Made by a program: the position numbers and the translations under genes. From the NCBI GenBank assembly GCA_900547945.1, contig URIT01000160.1:1-6139 (forward strand): a DNA stretch of 6,139 bases, given 5' to 3'. The notes under the pieces are model-generated. The model was not told where the DNA came from. It searched no databases and saw only the letters and a list, made by a program, of their open reading frames with translations. The DNA comes from an uncultured bacterium. GTDB taxonomy: Bacteria; Verrucomicrobiota; Kiritimatiellia; RFP12; UBA1067. Below, in pieces: positions 1 through 5,442 of this stretch. Positions within the stretch are counted from its first letter, which is position 1, and the number at the start of each line of letters is the position of its first letter.

Positions 1-432
1 GGCGGGGGCGGCGGGGGCGGGCTTCGCCTCGCGGCGGACGCCGAGGCGCCGGGGCTTCGCGGCGGCGTCCTCGACGTGATGCATGCCGGCGGAGAAGTCG
101 GCGCGGAAGGCGTCGTGCGTCGTCTGGGCGAGGAACATGTCGGGCGAGGTGACGGCCAGCGCGGCGTGCGGCGCCTGGAACGCGGCGGGAAGCGACCAGG
201 TGCAGCTCTTGGCGGCGGCCTCCCACGAGCCGGGCAGGGCGTTGGCCGGCGGCGGGACGAACCCGGCGGCGGCGACGTGCAGCGCGCCCTTGCGCTCCGT
301 CAGGCGGACGGCCGGGCAGCCGCGCGCGTCGCCCGTGAACAGGTCGACGCCGACGACATCGACGCCCCTGTGCCTTCTCCGCGTGCCGCCGCCGATTGTG
401 ATCGTCTTCGTTTTGGTCAGCTGGATCTCCAT
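1..432 (-). CDS. Partial minus-strand protein, possibly PilM-like (3' end outside the window)
   Basis: An open frame of 144 codons runs from ATG at 432 to the window edge without a stop; the C-terminus is missing. The protein begins MEIQLTKTKTITIGGG. Around residues 23-60 it has a beta-strand pattern (VVGVDLFTG, then CPAVRLTERKG, then ALHVAAAGFVPPP). This resembles the start of actin-fold pilus proteins of the PilM/MshI type, where a strand ending in Asp-x-Gly is followed by a Lys- or Arg-rich strand and a G-F/L-x-P-x-P segment. The usual DIGSxxxK motif is not present in that form, so the family call is weak. From about residue 120 it becomes rich in Ala, Pro, Lys and Arg, like a linker. It diverges from the response-regulator gene and has its own sigma-54 promoter at 450-466, which supports a role in the same pilus system. 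An in-frame ATG at 447 lies upstream of the predicted transcript start, so 432 is preferred. No clear Shine-Dalgarno is seen. Existence of the gene is fairly sure; its function is not. Confidence 0.6.
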   Translation of the reverse strand, partial: MEIQLTKTKTITIGGGTRRRHRGVDVVGVDLFTGDARGCPAVRLTERKGALHVAAAGFVPPPANALPGSWEAAAKSCTWSLPAAFQAPHAALAVTSPDMFLAQTTHDAFRADFSAGMHHVEDAAAKPRRLGVRREAKPAPAAPA

Positions 433-449
433 ACTCAAATAGACCATGT

Positions 450-466
450 AGCAGATTTCGTGCCAA
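450..466 (-). promoter_or_regulatory. Sigma-54 (-24/-12) promoter for the minus-strand gene
   Basis: On the minus strand the sequence reads TTGGCACGAAATCTGCT. The GG (464-463) and GC (452-451) dinucleotides are spaced as in the RpoN consensus TGGCAC-N5-TTGCW. The predicted transcript start is near 439, only about 7 nt before ATG 432. It matches the two plus-strand sigma-54 promoters in this window at 15 of 17 positions. Confidence 0.85.
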
Positions 467-525
467 GTGTGGCGTGCCGGTGAGGCGCCGTCTCTTCAAA
501 CACCCGCCATGTGAGGCCAGAAATA

Positions 526-534
526 TGATATAAT
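526..534 (+). promoter_or_regulatory. Extended -10 promoter of the response-regulator gene
   Basis: TGATATAAT is a perfect extended -10 element (TG-N-TATAAT) in an otherwise GC-rich context. No good -35 hexamer is present 16-18 bp upstream, which is normal for extended -10 promoters. The predicted start is near 541, four bases before ATG 545, so the mRNA would be essentially leaderless. This suggests sigma-70-type housekeeping expression of the regulator, in contrast to the sigma-54 promoters of its presumed targets. Confidence 0.6.
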
Positions 535-544
535 GGCGCCCATC

Positions 545-1900
545 ATGACGAAGATTCTGATTGTTGACGACGAACCCCGGATTCTCCTTCTGATGAAGAG
601 CCTCCTGAAGGCGAACGGCTACGAGGTCGAGGCGGCGCGCGACGGCGCCGCGGCCCTGGAGGTCGTTCGCGCGGGCGGCGCGGACGTCGTCGTCACCGAC
701 CTGCGCATGAAGCCCATGGACGGGCTGATGCTCTTCAAGGAGATCAAGGCCCTCGACGAGACGATCCCCGTCATCCTGCTGACGGCCTTCGCGAGCGTCG
801 AGACGGCCATCGAGGCGATGAAGAGCGGCATCTTCGACTATCTCACCAAGCCGTTCAAGGTCGACGAGATGCTCGCGTGCCTCAAGCGGGCGGAGGAGAA
901 GATCCGCACGCGCGCGTCCGTCGCGGCGTCGGCGTCGTCCGCGCCGCTGCGCTACCGCTTCGAGAACTTCATCGCCTCCTCGCCGGCGATGAACGAGGTC
1001 TGCGAGACGATCGCGAAGGTCGCGCCGACGGCGGCGACGGTGCTGATCAACGGCGAGTCGGGCACGGGCAAGGAGGTCATCGCGCGCGCGATCCACAAGT
1101 CCTCGACGCGCGCGGGGCGGCCCTGGGTCGCGGTCAACTGCGCGGCCATCCCCGAGAACCTGCTCGAAAGCGAGATGTTCGGCCACGTGAAGGGCGCGTT
1201 TACCGGGGCCATCGCCGACAAGGAGGGCCTCTTCGAGACGGCGAACGGCGGGACGCTCTTCCTGGACGAGATCTCGTCCATGCCGCTGATCCTGCAGGGC
1301 AAGCTCCTGCGCGTCCTTCAGGAGCGCGAGATCCGCCGCGTCGGCGGCACGAAGAGCATCCCCGTGGACGTGCGCGTGATCGCCGCGTCCAACGCGAACC
1401 TGGAGGAGGCGGTCGTGAAGGGCGCGTTCCGCAGCGACCTCTTCTACCGCTTCGCCGTCATCACGATCGACATTCCGCCGCTTCGGAAGCGCCCGGAGGA
1501 CATCCTGCCGCTCGCGCGGCACTTCATCGCGGCGGAAGTCGGCACGGGGCGGCCCGCGCCCGTCGTCGGCGCGGCGGCGGCGAACGTCCTGCTGGCCTAC
1601 GACTGGCCGGGGAACGTGCGCGAGCTGGAGAACTGCGTCAAGCACGCGCTCACCTTCTGGCAGGGCGGCGAGATCACGCCGCACGAGCTGCCCGCGCGCA
1701 TCGTCGAGCATCAGCCGTCCGCCGAGGCGCTTGGCGCGGGCGTCGCGGCGAACGCCTCGCTCAAGACGTTCCTCAAGCAGAAGGAGAAGGAGTACATCGG
1801 CCAGATGCTGAACGCCTCCGGCGGCGACAAGGAGAAGGCGGCCGAGACGCTGAAGGTCAACCTCTCGACGCTCTACCGCAAGCTCTCGGAAGAGCGCTGA
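545..1900 (+). CDS. Sigma-54-dependent response regulator, NtrC/PilR family
   Basis: A 451-residue protein with the full three-domain layout of an NtrC-type activator. Residues 1-119 form a receiver domain: acidic pair D8/D9, phosphoacceptor D52, T80 and K102 are all present. Residues about 139-370 form the AAA+ sigma-54 activation domain: Walker A GESGTGKE (170-177), the sigma-54-contacting GAFTGA loop (217-222), Walker B GTLFLDE (236-242), FRSDLFYR with arginine-finger candidates R296 and R302, and WPGNVRELEN (354-363). Residues about 405-447 form a Fis-type helix-turn-helix (GGDKEKAAETLKVNLSTLYR). Nothing essential is missing, so it should bind DNA upstream and drive open-complex formation by RpoN when phosphorylated. 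Three sigma-54 promoters flank it, on the divergent gene, the pilin and pilB, which points to a PilR-like role, though orthology to PilR is inferred from context. Another in-frame ATG at 533 overlaps the -10 element; MTKILIVDDEP from 545 is the usual receiver start. No complete cognate kinase is in the window. Confidence 0.95.
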   Translation: MTKILIVDDEPRILLLMKSLLKANGYEVEAARDGAAALEVVRAGGADVVVTDLRMKPMDGLMLFKEIKALDETIPVILLTAFASVETAIEAMKSGIFDYLTKPFKVDEMLACLKRAEEKIRTRASVAASASSAPLRYRFENFIASSPAMNEVCETIAKVAPTAATVLINGESGTGKEVIARAIHKSSTRAGRPWVAVNCAAIPENLLESEMFGHVKGAFTGAIADKEGLFETANGGTLFLDEISSMPLILQGKLLRVLQEREIRRVGGTKSIPVDVRVIAASNANLEEAVVKGAFRSDLFYRFAVITIDIPPLRKRPEDILPLARHFIAAEVGTGRPAPVVGAAAANVLLAYDWPGNVRELENCVKHALTFWQGGEITPHELPARIVEHQPSAEALGAGVAANASLKTFLKQKEKEYIGQMLNASGGDKEKAAETLKVNLSTLYRKLSEER

Positions 1901-1942
1901 ATTCGCGTTTCTGCAAAAACGCTTTTGCAGAAATGAGAATTT
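1899..1942. repeat. Long imperfect inverted repeat just after the regulator stop; possible terminator
   Basis: TTTCTGCAAAA (1908-1918) and TTTTGCAGAAA (1923-1933) form a perfect 11-bp stem around the tetraloop ACGC. Pairing continues outward from ATTCGCG (1901-1907) to TGAGAAT (1934-1940) with one mismatch and one G-U pair. It starts at the stop codon of the regulator gene. There is no clean U-run after the stem, so it is not a textbook intrinsic terminator, but it could end or stabilise transcripts on either strand. It could also be one end of an interspersed repeat. Confidence 0.6.
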
Positions 1943-1978
1943 CGCGCGGCGGACGGCAGCTGCGAGGCTTGAGGAGCG

Positions 1979-2013
1979 GTTCTTTGCCGCAAAGAACGCA
2001 AAGAACACAGAGG
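1979..2013. repeat. GCAAAGAAC dyad and direct repeat upstream of the pilin promoter
   Basis: GTTCTTTGC (1979-1987) and GCAAAGAAC (1989-1997) form a perfect 9-bp inverted repeat with one central base. A second direct copy of GCAAAGAAC follows at 1998-2006, then ACAGAGG. The dyad is centred about 94 bp before the predicted pilin transcript start, in the range usual for enhancer sites of NtrC-type activators. The same kind of CGCAAAGAACGCAAAG sequence is also familiar to me as a dispersed intergenic repeat in related bacteria, so both readings stay open. Confidence 0.5.
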
Positions 2014-2054
2014 CATTATGGACGTAGCGACCACGCGCCCTCTCGTCTCCTGGA

Positions 2055-2071
2055 TTGGCACGGAATCTGCT
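2055..2071 (+). promoter_or_regulatory. Sigma-54 (-24/-12) promoter of the pilin gene
   Basis: TTGGCACGGAATCTGCT, with GG at 2057-2058 and GC at 2069-2070, fits the RpoN consensus in sequence and spacing. The predicted transcript start is near 2082, giving a leader of about 57 nt before the pilin ATG. Pilin genes under sigma-54 and an NtrC-type activator are well established in the PilS/PilR systems of Pseudomonas and Myxococcus. Confidence 0.9.
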
Positions 2072-2094
2072 AACAACTTTTATAGCGACCGGCA

Positions 2095-2114
2095 TTGTGC
2101 CGATTGCGGCACAA
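2095..2114 (+). other. 8-bp hairpin in the pilin mRNA leader
   Basis: TTGTGCCG (2095-2102) pairs perfectly with CGGCACAA (2107-2114) around the loop ATTG. It begins about 13 nt from the predicted 5' end of the pilin transcript and ends 12 nt before the Shine-Dalgarno, which it leaves free. A 5' hairpin of this type could protect an abundant pilin mRNA from decay. That role is an inference; the fold itself is read from the sequence. Confidence 0.5.
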
Positions 2115-2126
2115 AACCTGAAACGA

Positions 2127-2131
2127 AAGGA
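2127..2131 (+). promoter_or_regulatory. Ribosome binding site of the pilin gene
   Basis: AAGGA lies 7 nt before ATG 2139 and fixes the start there. An in-frame TTG at 2055 is part of the sigma-54 promoter and cannot be the start, and ATG 2145 is too far from the site and would leave a 6-residue leader. Confidence 0.7.
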
Positions 2132-2138
2132 AGCAAGA

Positions 2139-2504
2139 ATGAAGATGCAGCTGAAGAGGGGCTTTACCCTCGTCGAAATCATGATCGTGGTCGCAATCAT
2201 CGCCATCTTGGCGGCCATTGCGATTCCGAACTTCATTGCCTACCGCAACGAATCGCAGGGCAACGCCTGCGTGTCGAACATGAGCTCGATCAAGACGGCG
2301 GCGGAATCCTATCTGATCAAGCACCCCGGCGCGGCTCCGTCGGCCGATCAGCTCGCCCCGGCGGATGGGAAGGGCTTCCTCAAGAAGATGCCGAAGTGCC
2401 CGAAGACGGGCAATGACTATACGATCGCCTTGGGCACCGACGGCGGCATCACGGTCACGTGTGGGGCCCACAACGAGGATGGCAGCGAGAAGTCCGGCAA
2501 CTGA
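2139..2504 (+). CDS. Type IV pilin / GspG-like pseudopilin precursor
   Basis: A 121-residue prepilin. The 8-residue leader MKMQLKRG is basic and ends in the Gly that precedes the prepilin-peptidase cut; the mature protein starts F-T-L-V-E, with the conserved Phe1 and Glu5. Residues 14-34 are the hydrophobic helix that holds the subunit in the membrane and later forms the pilus core. The mature chain is 113 residues, near the short end for pilins. Cysteines are at 44, 87 and 108; Cys87 lies in a KCPKTG motif and Cys108 in VTCGAHNEDG near the C-terminus, so 87-108 is a plausible disulfide loop. The segment around Asn42-Ala-Cys44 and the CP...C tail match what I recall of a pilin family common in Verrucomicrobiota-type genomes. 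It has its own sigma-54 promoter, a 57-nt leader with Shine-Dalgarno and a strong terminator right after, so it is probably a highly expressed monocistronic unit and the likely major pilin. A GspG-type pseudopilin remains possible. Confidence 0.93.
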   Translation: MKMQLKRGFTLVEIMIVVAIIAILAAIAIPNFIAYRNESQGNACVSNMSSIKTAAESYLIKHPGAAPSADQLAPADGKGFLKKMPKCPKTGNDYTIALGTDGGITVTCGAHNEDGSEKSGN

Positions 2505-2538
2505 TTTCGGCCAGGCCGTTTCAACGGCGCCTGAAGCG

Positions 2539-2569
2539 AAGAAGGGCGGGTGGCCGCCCTTCTTTTTTT
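2539..2569 (+). terminator. Strong intrinsic terminator of the pilin gene
   Basis: AAGAAGGGCGG (2539-2549) and CCGCCCTTCTT (2554-2564) form a perfect 11-bp GC-rich stem with loop GTGG, and the T run extends to 2569. It lies 35 bp after the pilin stop and 20 bp before the next sigma-54 promoter, so it separates pilin transcription from the pilB operon. Confidence 0.93.
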
Positions 2570-2588
2570 GTCGGCGGCCCGCCTCCCC

Positions 2589-2605
2589 TTGGCACGGCAT
2601 CTGCT
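2589..2605 (+). promoter_or_regulatory. Sigma-54 (-24/-12) promoter of the pilB operon
   Basis: TTGGCACGGCATCTGCT has GG at 2591-2592 and GC at 2603-2604, the RpoN spacing. The predicted transcript start, near 2616, is about 3 nt before ATG 2619, and no Shine-Dalgarno is visible in front of that ATG. The site differs from the pilin promoter at only one of 17 positions. Confidence 0.88.
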
Positions 2606-2618
2606 TCTACAACAAGAA

Positions 2619-4265
2619 ATGGCACTCCACGTACTCAAGAAGCTCGGCCGGCGGTCGATTGCGGAGATCAAGGCGATCGCCGACCCGGTCCAGCGCGTCC
2701 TGGCGGCTGCGGACTACTTCTCGATGCCGCCGCTGGCGCTGCCGCCGGGCTTCATGCCCGACGAGGCGCTCCTGTGCGGCCGGGGCGTCGAGTTCTGGTC
2801 GAAGGCGAAGGCCCTGCCGCTCGTGAAGGTCGCGGGGCGCCTCACGGTCGCCTTCGCCGACCCGTTCGACCTGCCGTCCCGCGAGGAGGTCGCGCGCGTC
2901 GCGGGCGGTAACATCTGGAGCGTCGTCGCGGACGACAACGAGGTCGCCGAGGCGCTCGCGCGCGTCAAGGCGAAGGAAGACGCGGCGAATCCCGCGCTCG
3001 CGCTCGAGAACGTCATGCGCGGGCAGGAGACGGACGTCGAGGTCTCCGCCGTCGACACGGGCAAGGCGGACGAGTTCGACGCCTCGCTGGACGCGGCGGG
3101 CGAGGCCCCCGTCATCCGCATGGTGAACTCGATGATGATCGAGGCGCTGAAGACGAAGGCGTCCGACATCCACTTCGAGGCGATGGAGAAGACCTCGCGC
3201 CTGCGCTACCGCATCGACGGCGCGCTCGTCGAGCGCCCCGCGCCGCCGAAGGCCCTGCACAACGCCGTCGTCTCGCGCATCAAGATCATGTCGAACCTCG
3301 ACATCGCCGAACGCCGCCAGCCGCAGGACGGCCGCTTCAAGATCCGCGCGCTCAAGAAGGAGGTCGACGTGCGCGTGTCGATCCTGCCGACCGTCCACGG
3401 CGAGAAGGTCGTCATGCGCATCCTCGACAAGGCGAACCTCGCGCCGGGCCTCTCGTCGCTCGGCCTCGACGAGTACGCCTACAAGGCGATGAAGTACGCG
3501 ATCGACCAGCCGCACGGCATCATCCTCGTCACGGGCCCGACGGGCTCGGGCAAGACGACGACGCTCTACTCGTGCCTGCAGGACCTCAACCGGGGCGACG
3601 TCAACATCGTCACGGCCGAGGACCCCGTCGAATACGAGCTTGCGGGCGTCAACCAGTGCCACGTCAACGTCGCGCAGGGCCTCACGTTCGCGGGCATCCT
3701 CCGCTCCGTCCTGCGCCAGGACCCGGACATCGTGCTCGTCGGCGAGATCCGCGACGGCGAGACGGCCGACATCGCCGTGAAGGCGGCCCTGACCGGCCAC
3801 CTCGTCCTCTCGACGCTGCACACGAACGACGCGTGCGGCGTCGTCGCGCGCCTCTTCGACATGGGCATCCAGCCGTTCATGCTCGCAAGCTCGCTCATCC
3901 TCGCCCAGGCGCAGCGCCTCTATCGGCGGCTCTGCCCGTACTGCCGCAAGCCGGTCGCGGTCGATCGCGCGCTCCTGGAGGCGAACAAGGTCGATCCCGC
4001 GCCGTTCGAGGGCGTGGAGGTCTTCGGCCCCGGCGGATGCCCGAAATGCCACGGCACGGGCTACAAGGGGCGCGGCGCGGTGATGGAGGTACTGCCGATC
4101 TCGCCGAGGATCCGGCACATCGTCGAGAAGGGCGGCAACGCCGAGCAGCTGCGCGCGGCGGCGCTGGAAGAGGGGATGGTGACGCTGAAGGACGCGGGCA
4201 TGATGAAGGTGCGCGCGGGGCTCACGTCGCTGGCGGCGGCCTTCGCCGTGACGGGAGGGGAGTAG
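2619..4265 (+). CDS. pilB: Type IV pilus assembly ATPase PilB (GspE/T2SSE family)
   Basis: A 548-residue cytoplasmic secretion ATPase that would power pilin polymerisation from the base of the machine. Residues about 35-116 match the N-terminal GspE/MshEN domain, including ALPLVKVAGRLTVAFADPFD (65-84). The catalytic part has RQPQDGRF (233-240), Walker A GPTGSGKT (306-313), the Asp box NIVTAEDPVEYE (329-340), Walker B region RQDPDIVLVGEIRD (366-379) and the His box TGHLVLSTLHTND (392-404). A tetracysteine zinc site is intact: C439/C442 and C474/C477. All key residues are present. The frame is open further upstream, but any earlier start would lie within the pilin terminator or the promoter; ATG 2619 gives a sensible N-terminus and is therefore chosen, implying a nearly leaderless message. 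pilC follows across a short repeat array. GspE of a type II secretion system is the alternative name; the sigma-54 activator and pilin nearby favour a pilus. No pilT-like retraction ATPase is in the window. Confidence 0.94.
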   Translation: MALHVLKKLGRRSIAEIKAIADPVQRVLAAADYFSMPPLALPPGFMPDEALLCGRGVEFWSKAKALPLVKVAGRLTVAFADPFDLPSREEVARVAGGNIWSVVADDNEVAEALARVKAKEDAANPALALENVMRGQETDVEVSAVDTGKADEFDASLDAAGEAPVIRMVNSMMIEALKTKASDIHFEAMEKTSRLRYRIDGALVERPAPPKALHNAVVSRIKIMSNLDIAERRQPQDGRFKIRALKKEVDVRVSILPTVHGEKVVMRILDKANLAPGLSSLGLDEYAYKAMKYAIDQPHGIILVTGPTGSGKTTTLYSCLQDLNRGDVNIVTAEDPVEYELAGVNQCHVNVAQGLTFAGILRSVLRQDPDIVLVGEIRDGETADIAVKAALTGHLVLSTLHTNDACGVVARLFDMGIQPFMLASSLILAQAQRLYRRLCPYCRKPVAVDRALLEANKVDPAPFEGVEVFGPGGCPKCHGTGYKGRGAVMEVLPISPRIRHIVEKGGNAEQLRAAALEEGMVTLKDAGMMKVRAGLTSLAAAFAVTGGE

Positions 4266-4335
4266 GTTTGAGGTTTTAGGTTTTAGGTTTTAGGTTTTAG
4301 GGAGTAGGTTTTAGGTTTGAGGTTTTAGGGGGTAG
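4266..4335. repeat. Ten in-register 7-bp tandem repeats (GTTTTAG type) between pilB and pilC
   Basis: Directly after the pilB stop, 70 bp divide exactly into ten heptamers: GTTTGAG, four GTTTTAG, GGAGTAG, GTTTTAG, GTTTGAG, GTTTTAG, GGGGTAG. The AT-rich units stand out in a GC-rich genome. Every unit but two contains TAG; because 7 is not a multiple of 3, successive units place stops in all three frames of the plus strand. The unit resembles plant- and alga-type telomere repeats by chance; slipped-strand expansion is the likely origin. Its length sets the pilB-pilC spacing. Confidence 0.9.
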
Positions 4336-4344
4336 GTGGAGGAA

Positions 4345-5424
4345 ATGGCGGAAGAAGAAGAAAAGGAAATCAAGATCAAGGGGGCCAAGCGCCTCCGGCA
4401 GAAGGAGCTTGTGCCGTTCACGAAGCAGCTCGCGGCGATGAACGGCGCGGGCATGTCGATCCTCACGACGATGCAGACCCTGGAGGAGCAGTGCGAGAAC
4501 CCCGCGTTCAGGAGGATCCTCCGCGAGCTGCTGGAGACGATCGAGGGCGGCGAACCGCTCTCGAAGGGGCTGGCGCGCTTTCCGGGCGTCTTCGACGAGA
4601 TGTACGTCAACATGGCGCTCGCGGGCGAGCAGTCCGGCCAGTTCGCGCCGATCCTGAAGCGCCTGGCGGACATCCTGCAGGGCGCCGCGCGCCTGCACCG
4701 CAAGGTGAAGAGCGCGATGACGTATCCGACCGTCATCCTGTCGATCGCGCTGGTCCTCTGCTGGGGCCTCATCCAGTTCGTCGTGCCGACCTTCGCGGAG
4801 ATGTTCGCGGGCTCGGGGAAGAAGCTGCCCGCCCTCACCCAGGCGCTCGTCGACATCTCCGACTTCACGAAGGCGTGGTGGTATGTGATCGTCCCCGCGC
4901 TCGTCGCGGCCGTCTGGCTTTTCCTCAAGTGGAAGCGGACGGAGCGCGGGCACTACGCCTTCGACGAGTTCATGCTGAAGATGCCCGTCTTCGGGCAGCT
5001 GAACCTGAAGTCGTCCGTCGGGCGCTTCGCGCGGCTCCTCGCGCAGATGCTCGGCGCGGGCGTGCCGATCCTGAAGTCGCTCGACGTCGTCGCGCGCGCG
5101 CTCGGCAACCGCGTCCTCGAGAAGTCCGTCACGCTGGCGCGCCAGGAGGTCGAGCAGGGCAACCAGCTCAACACGGCCCTCACGGGCAAGCCCTACATGC
5201 CGCTCATCCTCATCCGCATGATCGCGGCGGGCGAGAAGTCGGGGCGCGTCGAGGACATGCTCAACTCCGTCGCGGACGCCTACGACGAGGAGGTCGAGAC
5301 GCTGCTCTCGACGCTGACGGCGCTGATGGAGCCGTTCCTCATGGTCTTCCTCGGCGGCATCATCGGCACCGTCGTGATCGCGATGTTCCTGCCGATCTTC
5401 AACATGGGCTCGCTGGCGCATTAG
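4345..5424 (+). CDS. pilC: Type IV pilus inner-membrane platform protein PilC (GspF/T2SSF family)
   Basis: A 359-residue polytopic protein that would sit in the inner membrane and couple PilB to pilin assembly. It has the two repeated T2SSF helical domains: the first from about residue 22 (LVPFTKQLAAMNGAGMSI ... LAGEQSG) to 125, the second from about 210 (KMPVFGQLNLKSSVGRFARL ... AAGEKSG) to 325. Three membrane segments are visible: 127-149, 178-196 and 327-352. The acidic and basic N-terminus (MAEEEEKEIKIKG) is short, so the protein is about 40 residues shorter than many PilC proteins and lacks their usual extended N-terminal segment. The start is uncertain: ATG 4345 has GGAGG only 2 nt before it, while an in-frame GTG at 4336 is preceded by AGGGGG. 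It follows pilB after the heptamer array and is presumably co-transcribed, as no promoter or terminator is seen between them. GspF is the alternative name. Confidence 0.93.
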   Translation: MAEEEEKEIKIKGAKRLRQKELVPFTKQLAAMNGAGMSILTTMQTLEEQCENPAFRRILRELLETIEGGEPLSKGLARFPGVFDEMYVNMALAGEQSGQFAPILKRLADILQGAARLHRKVKSAMTYPTVILSIALVLCWGLIQFVVPTFAEMFAGSGKKLPALTQALVDISDFTKAWWYVIVPALVAAVWLFLKWKRTERGHYAFDEFMLKMPVFGQLNLKSSVGRFARLLAQMLGAGVPILKSLDVVARALGNRVLEKSVTLARQEVEQGNQLNTALTGKPYMPLILIRMIAAGEKSGRVEDMLNSVADAYDEEVETLLSTLTALMEPFLMVFLGGIIGTVVIAMFLPIFNMGSLAH

Positions 5425-5442
5425 CGAGGGAAAGGAGGCGTC

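Noticed and set aside
483..491. ACGGCGCCT shared, in the same orientation to the promoter, upstream of the minus-strand gene (483-491) and of pilB (2524-2532)
   Set aside because: The copies lie at different distances (about -48 and -88), none is found before the pilin promoter, and a 9-bp GC-rich match between two GC-rich intergenic stretches could be chance.
533..535. ATG at 533 as the start of the response regulator
   Set aside because: It overlaps the TATAAT of the extended -10 promoter and would add four residues before the conserved receiver start.
877..2073. A plus-strand frame overlapping the regulator in another register
   Set aside because: Its product is an Arg/Gly/Ala-rich shadow; the regulator frame carries the full receiver, AAA+ and helix-turn-helix motifs.
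2055..2138. Upstream TTG start of the pilin frame
   Set aside because: The TTG is the first part of the -24 element, before the predicted transcript start; ATG 2139 has a good Shine-Dalgarno and gives a normal 8-residue prepilin leader.
2607..4118. A long minus-strand open frame of about 500 codons opposite pilB
   Set aside because: It is the antisense of pilB in a GC-rich genome; its product is almost only Arg, Asp, Val, Ala and Leu and shows no domain. The pilB frame has every family motif.
4266..4335. The heptamer array as a true telomere or CRISPR array
   Set aside because: It is short, internal to an operon, has no spacers, and genes continue on both sides.
4297..5421. A minus-strand open frame of about 370 codons opposite pilC
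   Set aside because: Same cause: a low-complexity Arg/Asp/Glu/Leu product antisense to a clear T2SSF protein, with its start inside the heptamer array.
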